A stretch of DNA of 64,000 bases from Tilletiaria anomala UBC 951 (GCF_000711695.1 NW_013546941.1:22184-86183); one strand, 5' to 3'. Numbered from the stretch's first letter, positions 48,116 to 61,355 are shown. The notes: generated by a model from the letters alone, not told the origin. Translations and numbers: made by a program.

Positions 48116-49793
48116 CGTGAAGAGAGGGGAGGGGCAAGGTCGTGGCAGGAGGTACGAGATGCGAAGGGAGGCTCGAAAGAGCCAAGAGCGATAAGGCAAA
48201 GAAGTGGGCTCAACCGCTGTGAAGCAGGAAAGGGAGGGGCGTCCGAGGTGGGAGATGAGGGATGTGCTTGGATGTCTTTATTCGGGTGAGCAACCCATCG
48301 ATATCAGCGTTGCCAGTGTGTCCTATGTGCTGCAACACGATGCTTTCATGACGCGGTCCCCGACCAACCAGAACAGAGAAGAGTGGAGCCGAGCTGCAAG
48401 CGGAAGATCCTATGTGCCTAACAAGGTTGCAGTCCCATCGTCCTTTTGCACGCACGATGCATCGCCCGGTATCAGTCGAGAGAGGAGATGAGATCGGTCT
48501 CTGGCGGGCCGCATGGTCCAGCCTTTCGACGAGCGCGCATCGGTCACATTGTTGATCGTAGATCATACATACGTGCATACATAGACTACTGCTGGACGCC
48601 AGATTGGGACATTGGGACCTCGCGGTCTGGAAAAGACGTTAGCGTCCTTTTCTTTTTTAATAGCGAGGGTTAACATTTTTCAGGCTGCAATCTGTTCTCG
48701 TTTTGCAGATCCTTGGCACTCGGCCACTGTCTCAACGTCACATCGCCACACTAACCCAATTGGGTGATCAGACGAGCCACGTGACTTGCCTCGTCCCCCG
48801 CATGCGGTGTGTAGAACTTTGAGCTTTAGCGCGGTTACCAAAAATACACATTGAAAGGGACGGCTGAAGGCCCGACACCCGAAAAGTATAGGGCACAGAT
48901 CACCGCACGGCACTTCATCAGCGCAGTGCGTAGGTCGCGTAACGTGCGAGAGCACTGCAAGACGAGAGCGGTCTGCCTCGGGGCAGATGCCTTCCAATTC
49001 CTGTCGAGGACCCAAGGAGGTGTGCTCATATGTATGTTCCCATGTACAGACAAAATTACAAATGAATGAAATACAAACCGCTTCTGTATCCAGCTCTCCC
49101 TTTGTAATTGCACATTGCAGGCAGTCTCGAGACTTTGGTGGCGTGTTGTGCCCCGCGACTACGACACGACAGTACGTAAGTGCGTAAAGAGTCGTTGCTT
49201 GAGTCTGGATGGGTCTGGAAAGTGGAAGAGGACCTGGCCTGACTGGATCTTCCACCTATACACACATAGTAAGTGCGGGTAGTCAGATAGTCACATGTCC
49301 GGTAACTACTGTTACACGCTCGCGTGCTAAAACAATATCAATGATCTTCGGAGTGAAAGGCATTCACAGCAAGCGAAAAGCAGCAAAGCACAAAAATCAC
49401 GCAACATTGAACATTCATGATATACATTGTGGATTGTGCACCTACATACATACATGACAGATGGCAGTCGGCAATGTTCGGCTCTCCGCCTGTGAGTGAC
49501 TTACATGCGATCCGCCAACAGCGTGGTTCTGCTTTTGAACGGCGCGCTACGTTGCACGATATCTGCTAGTTGTGCCACGTTGCAATCGACAAAGCATTGC
49601 AGGTTGCAGCTGGCTTGTCACATGTGCGTATGTATGTACGTGCACGATGCACAAGGGGAGGAGCATCTGTTGCACTTTGCACTTACATACGGTGACATCT
49701 TCCACGAGATCGCAACAACTAACGCTGATGAACGCTGAAAACTGCATGTTGCGAAGCGCTGGACGCTTTGAACGCTCTAAGAGTATGTATCGA
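48116..49793. other. Intergenic, no gene recognised
   Basis: About 1.7 kb between the start of peptidase B and the stop of the Smr protein. It carries several CATA/TGTA-rich stretches (for example 48565-48585 and 49440-49455) but no gene-like frame. Confidence 0.55.
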
Positions 49794-52700
49794 TCACGTC
49801 AGATGCGTACAAGGGTCAACCACAAGCACTCCCTCTACGCTGGCAAAAGGGTATCCCCAGCTGGCCAAAAATTGCTTGACGGCGCCGCTCAGCTGCATCC
49901 TGCGCCGGTCTCCATCCCGCGCGGAGACGCGGGCGCTGTGCCGGCCCTCGCCGACAGCGAGGTAGGCCAATCCGCGCAGGTTCTCGCGCTCCAATCCGAC
50001 TGTAGACAGATGCATTAATATCACAGCGGCGCACAGTCAGTCGGTGCATCACGTTAACTGTATCGAAGCTGCAAAGTCATCACTTACGTAGAAACACTTC
50101 TGCCATCTCCACCGCCTCGATTGCGTGCTGCATATGTCGGAAAAAGAAATGAGAGGCGATCAGTGAAAAAAGAGCCGGCTACTAGCGATTTGCACTCACC
50201 AAGCCGTGCAAGTCGAGCAAACACTCGACGCGCTCCTCGACCGCTAGCTTGGCGCCGCCGGGAACGCCCTCCTTTCTGGCGACGCCCAAGCAAACCCCGA
50301 GACCGGCGCCGACGAGTTTGCCGCGCATTCCTTTTGCGCCTGGTTCGTCGCTCGCCGCTGCACCTGTGCCCCAGCCGCCGCCGTCAGAGCCGCTGTTGAG
50401 CAGGCGCTCTCGCAGCTCGGCGTGCCGCTCGCGCAGCAGCGCCTGCGCGGCCGTCTTGCTCTCCTCCGCCAGGCGCGCATTCAGCGCCGTGCCCTCCTGC
50501 GACCATGCGCGCGCCGCCGCACCGTCTCCGCGCCGCCACGCCTCGCCGGCCTTGGCGAGCGCGCGGTTGCGCCCGTCGGACAGCGCGAGCGTCCCACTGC
50601 GGTGCGCCGCGTAGGCCGATGCCGCGCTGCGCCCGACCGACAGCGTCGGCAACAGCGACGGCGCACGCAGTGCGATTCGCGAGGGCGATGGGCGCGTCAG
50701 CGGCGCAGACGGCGGCAGAAGAGGCTGTGTGGGTGCTGCGCTCGTCGGCGCATTCCGCGCAGATCCCGGCACGAACGCCCGTTCACCCGCGCGTACAGCC
50801 GCCAGTGCTGGCGGGACATTCTTGCGCTGGAGGGCCTGCGCCCAGCGTGTCCTACTCGCATCGTTTGTGTTGCGTTTCGACAGGGTCTGCCAAGCAGGAG
50901 CGCTTGGCGCCTTGCCCGGGCCATAGCCAGACGACTGCATGTCGCCGCCACCGCCGCTCAGACTGGGGAAGTCCTCTGCGGAGGCAAGCGGCGTCTCGGG
51001 GCCCTCAGAGGTGGAAGCTGATGACGCGCCTCCTTCACCGCCGTACGCTGAGCCATTGTTGCCGCCGCTAATCGAAGCGGAGGAAGCGATGCCAGACGCG
51101 AGGCTGTTCACCACATCGTAGTCGTGCAAGAATGAGCAAGGGTCGTTGAGGCACTGGCCCTTGAGCCAGAAACGACACAGAGCGCGCCCGAGGTCGTGAC
51201 TGAAGCGGCAATCGGCGCGCCTGCACTCCCCGGCGAGGTAGTACCGGCAAACGCGTGAGGCGCCGACAGAGCCTGCAGCGCTCGGGCTGATCACAGGCGG
51301 AGGGTTGGCGGCTATCGCGGATGGCGAGTGCTGCGCCTGTGCAAAACTCGGCCGAGGACTGCTCCCCACCGCCGCTATCGGCTTTGCGCCTGCAAACGCA
51401 TCCACGGACATGACTTGCACGCCACTCGACCCTCCTCGTGCAAAGCCTTTCGGACCTGCTGGGAAGTAGAGCTTTGGATTGAGGCCGGAGTTGGCGGGCA
51501 CGTCTTGGCCCTTGGGCGTGAAGATGGGACCCGGATGCAACTCTGAAGATGCGGACACTGACGACGCCGAGGCTGCCGGTTGCGGTTGTGGCAGGAGCGG
51601 CTCCCCTTGATTGCTGATGATCATCTTAAGTGTCTCCTCCACATCCCAGTTGTTGATTGCCAATGCTTCCTCCACCTTCTCGGGCGTCCACTGCGGCGCG
51701 TCCTGCGTGGCAGACACGTCCGCCTCGCCGCTGCTACCACCTGCTGTGGTCTTGCCGATCAGAATTGAGAAGAGGACGTCGAAAGGCGTCATGGTCGCGT
51801 CTAGCGGGGACTCCATCGCATCGGCGAGCGCGCCGGCCCCATCTTCGCTCCTACCTGCATCAGACGCAGCGCTGTTGCCGCTGCTGTACCAGCCAGGCAC
51901 GTCGGAGGACCCGGCGCGCTGCGGGAGGCGGAGTTGGCGACGACGGGAAGAAGACATCGCGGCGGCGGTGCCAAAGGGCGAGAACTCGTCGTCGTCGTCA
52001 TCATCATCGTCCTCTTCTTCGTCCTGCACTTCCTCGGCGCCGCCGCCCGCTGCAAGGGCGGACCCGGCAAGAGGAAGAGCTGCGGTGCCGCTACTACTCG
52101 CGCCCCACACCGTACCCGGTCCTGCGCCGAACGAGCTCGGCGCGCCAGCACTGCTGCTGCCCGCCGAGGAGGCCGAGCCGCCCGCGACGGACGCAGAGGA
52201 GGCGGAAAACCACGGCGGTACGGAGACAGTCATTGCGCCGGTAGCTCCCGTTGCGCCACGATGGCGCGCGAGCGGCGATGAACTGACCGAGCTGTTCGCG
52301 GAGCGCGTGCTCTTTGGTTGAAACTCGCTCGCGGCGATGTTCAGCCGCGGTGAAGCCGCTACCACTGCTCCGCCTTTGGCACACGCCGATATGGAAGTAG
52401 AAGTAGTACTGGTCGAGGACGAGAGTAAAGGTGAGGTGGGGCGCGGGGGCGTGGCGACGGAGAGACTGTTGCTGCTGTTGCTGCCATACTGCGCTCCGAA
52501 ACCTGATCCTGCGCCTGCGCTCGCGCCAATGGCGGTAGCATACAGCCCGCCGGCAAAGCCGATACCGCCGATAGATGAGTTGAACGAGGACGGCGAGCCG
52601 CTGTGCAAGTTGGACGACGACGCACCGCCGTTCATGTTCGTGCTGGCACCGGACAGAGGCCGTGCCCAAGGCCTCGGCGAGCCGCCCGTGGTGATGCTGC

Positions 52701-54014
52701 TGCTGTTGCTGTTGTGCAAGTACGAGAAGCTGGCGATGCTGCTAGAACGGCTCGAAGGGTGTATGATCGGATCAGAGTCGGCTGCGATGCTGGCTGCGAC
52801 ACCGCCAACAAGACCGCCCGTGCCCATTCCCATGCTTGCGCTCATGCTATTCTTGGCACCTGTTGGTGTACCGGGACGACTGGAGCCAGGAGAGCCGGGA
52901 AGGCTCCCTATTGCGCCAGGGCTGAGGCCTGCCTCCCCTCCCAAACCCACGGATCCGAGGGGGGGGAACGCGCCAGTGGAGCTGCTGGCCGAGGAGGGCT
53001 GCTGCTGCTGGCCCTGGAAGGAGCTGAGGCGTGTCGACATCCATGGCCGCGCGAGACTAGCCGTAGTGTTGGCGCTGGAGCGCAGCGAGGGCGGACGATG
53101 ACCTCCGCCACCACCGTTGCCGCTGCCGTTATTGCTGCTACTACTACTGCAGCCCGGCTGACTGATGAGCGAGGCGAGAGTTGGCGGCGCGGGGAAGGCA
53201 CAGCCGGAAGGGTTCTCGTCCTCCCTGTGCCGATGCAGGAGGTCCAGCACGAGCGAGTCCAATTGCGACGAAGTCTGCGTATCGACAAGGGACAGATTGC
53301 ATCAGCGTGCCTGCCAGTGTGCCCCTCGCTGATGTGTTCCGACGAATGAATTGTCAGACTCACAAGCCCCAAAACAAGCCCATTACCAGTCCTCTGCACG
53401 GCGGCGGCAACATGCCTGTCAAGTTTATCCCGGAGCTTGTCGATCGTGTCTTCTTCGTCCAGCCGCCCGCCTTGTAGTGAGTCGAGCACGTCGGCTATCG
53501 GATCCTCCGGCCGCGCGACAGTGGCCGCTTCCTCTTCAGCCCCTTGATCGCATCTGCTGCTGGATGCAGTTCCGCCGCAGCCATTAGCACCCTGATACCC
53601 TGTGCTTTCCTTTCCTTTGGGTGTGCCTTGTCCCGCCATTTCTAGCTCTTCCCCCGAAAGTGATTCACTAGGCCCCTGCTCTCTGTGACCTTCGCCCTCG
53701 GGTTCGTCATCCTCGTCGCTGCTCCGGCTGCTAGCGCTGGCAGCGAGGCTGCTTGGCTTGGTCGGCTTGAACGCCTGGACCATCACCGCCGTCGCTGCAT
53801 GATTGGGTTTGGTGCTGGCCCTACGCGGCGAGGATGGCGACACGGGCGGGGGTTGGAGCACCCAGCCGTGCTGCTGCTGCTGCTGGAAGAGCGCCTCGAG
53901 GAGCGCGCGAGCATGTCTGCCTCTGCTGCTGTTGCTACCGGTACCAGTGTTCGTCATGGTGTCTGAGGTAGTGGAGTGGCGTGGCGGTAGATACTTGCGT
54001 CTTGTGTTGCCCAA
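49794..54014 (-). CDS. CUE - CCCH zinc finger - DUF1771 - Smr domain protein
   Basis: Exons 54014..53364, 53274..50200, 50127..50088 and 49999..49794 encode 1323 residues (an ATG at 53957 would give 1304). Long Ser/Gly/Ala-rich stretches fill the first 700 residues. A CUE/UBA-like helix bundle lies at about 743-773 (EKVEEALAINNWDVEETLKM), two CCCH fingers at about 890-935 (CRYYLAGECRRADCRFSH and CRFWLKGQCLNDPCSFLH), DUF1771 at about 1109-1180, and a Smr domain from about 1234 (LLDLHGLHAIEAVEMAEVF, YLAVGEGRHS, GVLVV). Smr domains with DUF1771 act as RNA endonucleases in no-go decay (Cue2, NONU-1). RNA cleavage here is inferred. The neighbour, PAN2, is also an mRNA-decay factor. The 40-nt third exon carries the core of the Smr helix. 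Confidence 0.9.
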
Positions 54015-54822
54015 ACACAGGAGGCGCCGCCTTGTCTACACACGGGATAGTGCTCTCATGGGGGGATGCTCTTGCTTGTCACGCATGGGCAGCAGCGGCG
54101 ATCAATATACGTGAGGATCGACGCGGGATGTCCAGGCTCTGTGGGTGAATGAGGAGTCGAATAGGAAGGAGGGGAGGGGGCAGGCGACGGTGGTCCTATC
54201 GCCACGACATGATTCAAATTTCGAACTGCGGGCAGGCCTGTCCACGGTCGGTTCTCTGCACCAGTCCGTCCATCCATCCATCCATCCGTCCAGCTTGTCG
54301 TGCTTGCGGGGGATGGTGAGCGGGAGGAGAATGGCGTACAGAGGGACCACCATCCAAGCCCCATAGAATAAATAAGAAGAGGTCCAATTAAACGTTTTGG
54401 TGTGTGGTGTGTGTGTCTGCCTGATCTGCGGCACTGCGTCAGTGTCCCCCACGTTTGAACTCCAATGAGCACGCGCGCGCCGTCTTTGTCCCAGAGAGGT
54501 GATCGGGCACAACCCTACTTTATTTCGCGCCCAACCCTACTATCCTGGTTTTATCCGCATCTCGTTGTCGATATGGACACGCGAGCTGGATGGGGGTGAG
54601 ATCGTGAGACCTTCCCAAGAGAGGCGCTGGCCACGATGAGGAGGAGCTTGCACATCGGCCGGCTCACTCTCACTCTGACGACGGCAGACACACGCACGCT
54701 CATCCCGCAGTGTGCATGCTTGCAGCACCCGACCCCGTTGTGGCCAGCCCCACCTCCCCATCCCATCCGGGTCTCATCCGGCCCAGACTGATGCCCGTAC
54801 TAGTGCGCACACCGTCGCCAAC
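54015..54822. promoter_or_regulatory. Divergent promoter region, Smr protein / PAN2
   Basis: 808 bp between the two start codons. It includes a (CATC)4 microsatellite at 54271-54287 and no recognisable gene. Confidence 0.55.
54271..54287. repeat. (CATC)n microsatellite
   Basis: Four uninterrupted CATC units plus one base. It lies in the Smr/PAN2 intergenic region. Confidence 0.9.
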
Positions 54823-57800
54823 ATGACGGACTGGGCCGAGTGCAACCACGTACTGGCGAACAACAGCCCGCCAGGCGTGCTCGGCAGTGTGACGGCGCTG
54901 GCATTCGACCGCTACTCGGAGCTGCTCTGGGTTGGCAGCGCCAGCGGCCAGCTCTCCGCGCACTACAGCGCTGACCTGCAACGTTATACCAGCTTTGCCG
55001 CGCACGGCACTCTGGCCACGCCCTCGCCGCTCAAGGCGCTTCTCCTCGACGAGCGCCTCGTGTACAGCACCGGAGAGTCGGGCCTGCACGCCGCGTCGCG
55101 CAGGGGCTTGACGAGATGGAGTGCGCCGGCAAAGTGAGCAGCTCCTCCCTCCATGGCGCGCAGCGACGATTGCTAATCACTGGACTGCCCTTGCTCCTGC
55201 AATCTGCGGATAGGTCCCATGCGCCGACGCTGACGCTATCGGGGATGACCGCCTCGCCGCTCGCCGCCTCCTCGGACCTGATCGCCGGTGGACTGTCGCA
55301 GCAGCTCTCCCACACCGGCACCCCGGGCCCGGACGACGTGCTGCTCGTCGTAAACAAGAACTCGGGGAGCGTCGTGCGCACTGTCGCGTCCGACGCGCCC
55401 ATTCTGCACCTCCGCAAGTCGTCCCGCCTGGTCTGCGCTGGCACTAGTGGCGGCCACATCCAGCTCCGCGATCCGCGCTCACTCGCCATTGAGCACAGAC
55501 TACACGCCCACCCCGGTGGGCTCATCGACATCGCTGCCGAGGGCAACCTCATCTACAGCATTGGTTGGACAGTCCGGTAAGCTTGCGCTTCGTCCATGAC
55601 TTCACGCCGCGGCCATGCTCATGCTGGACTCTCCCTCTCTCTGCTCGCTTGCTGGCTTGCAGCCTAGGACACCCCGTCGCAGAGCCGCTGGTCAAGGTGC
55701 ACGATCTGCGAACGATGCGCGCGCTCGTCCCGATCCCGTTCGCGGCGTCAGGCGGCCCGGCAATGTTGACAGTACATCCCAAGCTCGCATCCACCGTCAT
55801 CGTCGCTGCACCGCAAGGCCAGTTCCAGATCGTCGACACGGGCAACCCAGGGGAGGGCATGTTCTACCAGGTGAGTTGCGCGAACGCGTCTGAGACCCCA
55901 ATTCTCTCACACCGCCCCGCTTATCACGCAGATGAATACACGATCCTACGCAACGTGCATGGACATGTCACCTTCAGGCGACTTTTTGGCCTTTGGCGAG
56001 GGCGACGGCTCGGTGCGGCTGTGGTCCAGCAGCCCGGATCCATCGCCGCTGCGTTTCAACATGTACGACTCGGACCCGCCTGAGGCCGCCGACGCGCCTG
56101 AGGCCGCCGAGCCGGTCAACTGGACGCCCGCAATGCCGCTTTCGAGCATCGGCCTGCCGTACTACAAGGAGCCCCTGCTGTCGTACCTCAACTACGACAA
56201 TTACGGTCTCGACTCGTCCGCCCTCCTCCGCCCTACGCCCAAGCTGGACAGCGCCGTGCTCGCGACGATGCGCGTCGTTGATGGACTTGGATATGCGCCG
56301 CTGCCCAAGCAGCTGCGCGGCCAGCGCAACCTCGTCAAGACCCCCGCGCGTGGCAAGGACCGGCGCCGCATCGGCGCCCCGCTCTTCCGTTCCGAGCAGG
56401 AGCGAGAGGCGGCGCGTCGCGCCGCTGCCGGCATCGTGGACTCTCCCGCTGTTACCGCAGGAGCAGATGCTCCGTCAAGCCCGTCCGCAACGACATTGAC
56501 GGGCGAGGGCGTGAGTTCAATGCCGTCGTACTACCGCTTGCAGACGATCCAGTACAGCAAGTTCGGGATCGAGGACTTTGACTTTGGATTCTACAACAAG
56601 ACGCCCTTCTCGGGTCTCGAGACGCACATCCAAAACTCTTACGCTAACGCTTACCTGCAGGCATTACACTACCTCGCCCCACTGCGGACGCTCGCCCAGT
56701 CGCACATCACGCAAGAGTGCGAGCGCGAGCACTGCCTGCTTTGCGAGGCCGGCTTCCTCTTTAGGATGCTGACGGATGCCAAGGGGGCCAACTGCCAAGC
56801 GACCAACTTCCTGCGTGCCTTCGGCAATATCCCCCGGAGTGCCTCGCTCGGCCTCTTGGACAAGGATGAGTCGCCCGGCTCCGACCAGGCGTACGCGAAC
56901 CTCGTCCAGAGCCTGAACCGCTTCGTGCTCGATAGCTTCGTCTCGGAAGCAGTGTGGGGAAGCACGAGCGATGGCAGGCAGAATCTTGTCAGACGCGCCA
57001 TCGGTATCGACGCCGTCACCAAGACGTCCTGTGGTTCTTGCGGCGTCGCTTCCGAGCGCGAGAGTAAGTCGCACGTCGTCGACCTCATCTACCCACGCAA
57101 GGTCAGTAGCCCGCAAAAACGTGAGTGTTCTGCTTGCCGCTAACCTCAGCTCTGTTTTTCAGGCCCTCTCCAATGAGACGGCCCTGCCGAGCGATTTCGC
57201 ATCTGTTCTCAAGGAGTCACTGACGCGGCCGACAACGTCAAAGACTATGTGCCGCTCGTGTAAAGCCACGAACGTCATCCTCAAGAGCCGCCGTGTCTTT
57301 CTCGACGAGAGCAAGTTGCCCGTAGTGCTCAGCATCAACGCTGCTGTCCACACCGAAGACCAGCTGCAGCATTGGCTCTCGCCTTCGCGTCGAAAAGGCG
57401 GCGAACAGCGGCCGTACCTGCCTGCTCAAGTCGAGTTTGGCCTGCACGGAGACGACCTCACCGTGCGCGGCATCTGGGATGAGTCGGAAGCTGCCGCCGC
57501 GGGGAGCATCCGCTACGTTTTGCGCAGCCTAATCGTCCAAATACAGGACGACAAGGATGCGCCGCACTTGGTCGCACTCGAAAGAGTTCCTGACTCGGAG
57601 CGTGAACAGGCTGAGGGCAAGGGGCCATGGTATTTGTTCAACGATTTTCTTGTGCGCAATATCAGTGACATGGAGGCGCGATCCTTCAACGGCCCATGGA
57701 AAGTGCCGGCTGTGCTCTTTTTTGAACGCGCCGACGCAGCCACTGCGCTCGATTTGAGCTCCCTCCCTCTCCGCATTCCTCCCTCCATCCTCTGCCAAGA

Positions 57801-58705
57801 CATCAACATTTCCAAGCACCGAGACCCAGCGCGTTCCCGCCACAAAGTCTTGTCGGCGACCGAGACGCTGAGCGCAGGCACGATGATTGCGATTGACTCG
57901 GAGTTCGTCGCTCTCAGCCAAGAGGAGACCGAGGTGCGATCGGACGGCACGCGCTCACTGATCCGACCGACGCGATCGAGCCTGGCTCGCGTGTCTGTCG
58001 TCCGCGGGCAAGGGGAAAAAGCGGACGTGCCGTTCATTGATGACCACATCTACACGCGAGAGCAAGTGGTCGATTATCTCACGCAGTTCTCCGGCATTGT
58101 CCATGGCGATCTCGATCCAGAGACGTCGCGCCACACTCTAGTCCCGCTCAAGACGGCCTACAAAAAGCTGCGCCTCCTCGTCGACCTTGGCTGCGTTTTC
58201 ATCGGGCACGGCCTCAGCAAGGACTTTCGGATCATCAACATTCACGTCCCCGCATCGCAGGTCGTAGATACAGTCGACCTGTTCCACTCCGCAAGCCATC
58301 CGCGCAAGCTCTCGCTCAAGTTCCTTAGCTGGTTCCTACTCAAGCGCGACATTCAGTCTGGCACCAGCGAAGAAGGGCACGACTCGATCGAGGATGCGAG
58401 CGCCGCTCTGCAGCTGTACGAGCTCTACGAGAATTTCAAGAGGGATAATCGATTGGACGACGTTATGGAGGACTTGTACGAGGAAGGACGACGCATGGTG
58501 AGCATTGCTGTCATAGCGGGCACCTTGCAGCGTTCAGGGCAGGCTGACGTCTTCACTGTTGCACTGATGACAGAATTGGAAGCCGCCCCAAGCCCAAAAA
58601 GCCTTGCCGGCTGTAGACCCGTCTATAGACGTTATAGACGGGCAGGTCGCGCTAGTCACAGGCGAGTCGGGACAGGTACTTCATTGGCGCCAGCGCGTCA
58701 CCTAA
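54823..58705 (+). CDS. PAN2: PAN2, catalytic subunit of the PAN2-PAN3 deadenylase
   Basis: Six exons (54823..55133, 55214..55576, 55663..55870, 55932..57101, 57163..58497, 58574..58705) encode 1172 residues. An N-terminal WD40 propeller (GSVTALAFD, WVGSASGQLSAHY, HDLRTMRALVP, GDGSVRLW) is followed by the PAN3-binding linker, then a pseudo-ubiquitin-hydrolase domain where the catalytic Cys is replaced (NSYANAYLQ). The C-terminal DEDD exonuclease has IDSEFV (Asp929, Glu931), FIGHGLSKDFR and HDSIEDA (near 1091-1095). The last exon gives the conserved NWKPP. PAN2 shortens poly(A) tails of cytoplasmic mRNA with PAN3. The start MTDWAECNHV is the first ATG giving the usual short lead-in. All frames close. 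Confidence 0.97.
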
Positions 58706-59110
58706 GCGGAGCCAACTGCTGCTTGTATTACTTGCAAATCAAATGCTTGAATGCTAGAGAGGGCGACATGCGGGATAGAGCTGTAAGACCGAAGCATCCG
58801 TAAACTCACCTTCGAGATATGCGCAGCGAGCATTCGCATGCTTCTTGGATGCCTAAGCCCTACCCTTTTCGCAACTTGAATCAGTTGAAAGATGAAAAGC
58901 GATTTACGATGCTCGGCATAGCCTGCAAAGGCGTACGACTGACGTGCAAATGAGTAATGGTTTCATCATCAAGTCGCGAAAAGGGTGGGGATGCTGGCCG
59001 TGCCGAAGCTAAGGAAGAAAGATGTCAGAGAAAAATGAGGGGTTACGTTCCTGCAAAGCGAAGCCAAGGTGAGGTGCAGAGGGGTGTGATTGTGTTGTCG
59101 ACAGGGTGGA
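58706..59110. other. Intergenic, convergent PAN2/TIM44 3' ends
   Basis: About 400 bp between stop codons; no gene recognised. The stretch should hold both polyadenylation regions. Confidence 0.6.
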
Positions 59111-60979
59111 CTACAAGAAGGACGCCTGTCCTCGCCGTGCGAGCTAAAGGAAGAGCAAGGTAAGAAACAGATCAGCGGGTCGAGAACGCTGTGTACGCGC
59201 CGTATGCGTAACGCACCTCTACTACTTTCCAACCACCGGTAATCTCATTGTCCAGCTCCTCCTCGACCCTCGTTAAGACCATGGCGTACCTGCACAGATC
59301 GGTCTGGTCGCTCTTGCCCGCCTTGATCTCTCCAGTCTTAGGATCGGTGAAGAACATGAGCTCTTGGCTCGAAAAGCTGACGACGAGGACGGGGATGTTG
59401 TTTTCGAGCATCTTGCCCTGGACAATCTCTATCCCTTTGAGATCAAGCAGGCGACCCTCGGCGATGTATCCCTTTTGCAAGAAAGGCTCAACGGTGGCCA
59501 TGAGGACGTTGTATGTCGCCTCTCCGCACCACTGCCGGAGGATGTGCTTCTGCGCGCCGTGGTATGCGTCGATGAATTCAGGCACAACGTATTCACGCAG
59601 CTCACGCTGGAAGCGTTCGAGCGTGAAGTCCGGCTCCATCATGCGCAGTTGCCGTACGACTTGCGCTGTCTCGTTCTCCTCGAACCAGCTACCGATTGTC
59701 TCGGTGATACCGCGCAAGCGCTCGATAAACGGATTCTCCGACTCGTCGTACGTCTGTCGTAGGTCCGATAGACGGCGCAGCACGGTGTTGTTTTCGGAAA
59801 AGTTGGACCACGCCTGCTTATACGCCGGCTCGGGACGAAGGACCAGTGCCTCGCCGGCGTTGGGGTTCTCGGCTGTGGAGCGATAGCGTACCGCGTAGCC
59901 TGCTAGCCTCTTGCGTGGTTCCGGTGGCGACGCAGTTGATGGCCCTGCCTCAGCATTCTCGCTTTCAGGCTCCCGTTCCTTGCGAGCCTCATCGCCGCCG
60001 TCACTGGCAGCCGCGCCGGAGGAAGCAGCTTGCGCCATCTTGATTGCCTCCTCGGGGGTATCTACGCCCATCGCCTTGGCCTTACCTAGAAACTCCTCGT
60101 CCACTTGGAAGGTCGCTTCTTCTACGTCGTTCAGCGGCGGGCTTCGACCAATCTTGCGTAGTCGCGTCTCGCGCTTGAGCTTACGGACCATCTTGGCATC
60201 TTCCTGTTCGTCAGCGTAAATACGCAGCGCCGAGCCGCCATCATCGAATGCCTCGGTAATGGTCTGAGAGAAAGCCTTGTACGCCTCCGTGTTGCGGATG
60301 GGCGCAGTCGAGTCTTCTAGCTGCCGCGCTAGACGCGAAGATACGGCAGAGAGCTGTGGCAGAGAGTACAGACTTTCAGCGAGGCATGCTTCATGTATGC
60401 TTGTACCAATCGAAAGCTCACCCCTTTGATCAATTCGCTGTCCTCCATCTGCTTGAGTGTCTCGCCTACAGCGGCCGACACCTGCCCACCGTTCTTGCGA
60501 AGCTGTTCGGCGGCGGCCTGCAATCGGGGGTTCTCCTTGATGCTGGCAACGATGCGCATCCTCTCGTATGCAGCCTTAGCGCTCTTCATAGCCTCGCTGT
60601 CTTGTATCTTGCCCACATCGCCCTGCAGCTGCTTGACGTTCTCCTGCAGCTCTCTTGACTTGCGCAGCTCTTCCTTGAGCGTCTCAACAAAGACGGTAAA
60701 GGGCGAGCGAGGCGCATCGAACGCTTGCTGGCTAGAGGAGAACCATCGTTGCGATGTGACATTGGGAATGGCCGTTGACGGACGCTTCTGATGGGCGGTG
60801 CTGGGTGATGCTCGCGCGGTATGCAGGCTGGCGGCGGCGCTGCAAGCGGCCAGCATGCGCTGCTGCCGCCATTGCCTGCGGAGCGCCGAATTGTGCAGGG
60901 CCGAAAAGTACGCCGGTCGCGGCAGCGCACCACGGGGCACGGCAGCGGCTGCTAGGGCGCTTCTGGAGATTACCTGCAT
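59111..60979 (-). CDS. TIM44: Mitochondrial import inner membrane translocase subunit TIM44
   Basis: Exons 60979..60422, 60353..59217 and 59143..59111 encode 575 residues. An Arg/Ala/Ser-rich presequence (about 1-80) is followed by SPFTVFVETLKEELRKSRELQENVKQLQG, typical of Tim44. It has a charged middle and the C-terminal Tim44 domain (NPFIERLRGITETIGSWFEEN, PDFTLERFQRELREYVVPEFIDAY, LDLKGIEIVQGKMLEN). Tim44 tethers mtHsp70 to the TIM23 channel in the matrix. I end the gene with an eleven-codon last exon: donor GAG|GTGCGT at 59216 and acceptor TTTAG at 59144 give WKVVELARRGQASFL. Reading through the intron gives an unlike tail and a stop at 59172. CIA30 starts 377 bp away on the other strand. 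Confidence 0.93.
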
Positions 60980-61355
60980 CTTCTCAATGGTGCCTGCTTT
61001 GCTTTCCTTCCTGCGTTGTACTCAGGTATGTACAGTGTTGTGGTGAGTTGGGAAGAAAACGACAAAAGGCTGGAGAGAAATCGAAATCGTTCCTCCCTCT
61101 AACTTCTCCCTCATCCCTGACTGTTCTCGCTCGGCGCCGTTCCGCCCCTAGGCCCAGTGTGATCTTGGCAGCATCGCATCATGTCCCACATCTCTCGATG
61201 AGGTTTGCTGGCCGCTGGGAAGGTGGTCCAGATTGAGCATGCTTGAGTTCGCGAGCCGCACTGACACCGACACTCTAATCGCAAAACAACGCAAGGTCTT
61301 GCTGCGAACCAGCTAGCAAGGGTACAATACGGAGCTGCCGCGACCGTGAGGCAAG
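60980..61355. promoter_or_regulatory. Divergent TIM44/CIA30 promoter region
   Basis: 376 bp between the start codons of two mitochondrial biogenesis genes. No coding signal was recognised. Confidence 0.55.

Noticed and set aside
51611-53349. Long plus-strand frames (236-254 codons)
   Set aside because: Antisense to the Smr protein. They are mirror images of Ser/Gly/Ala-rich coding DNA.
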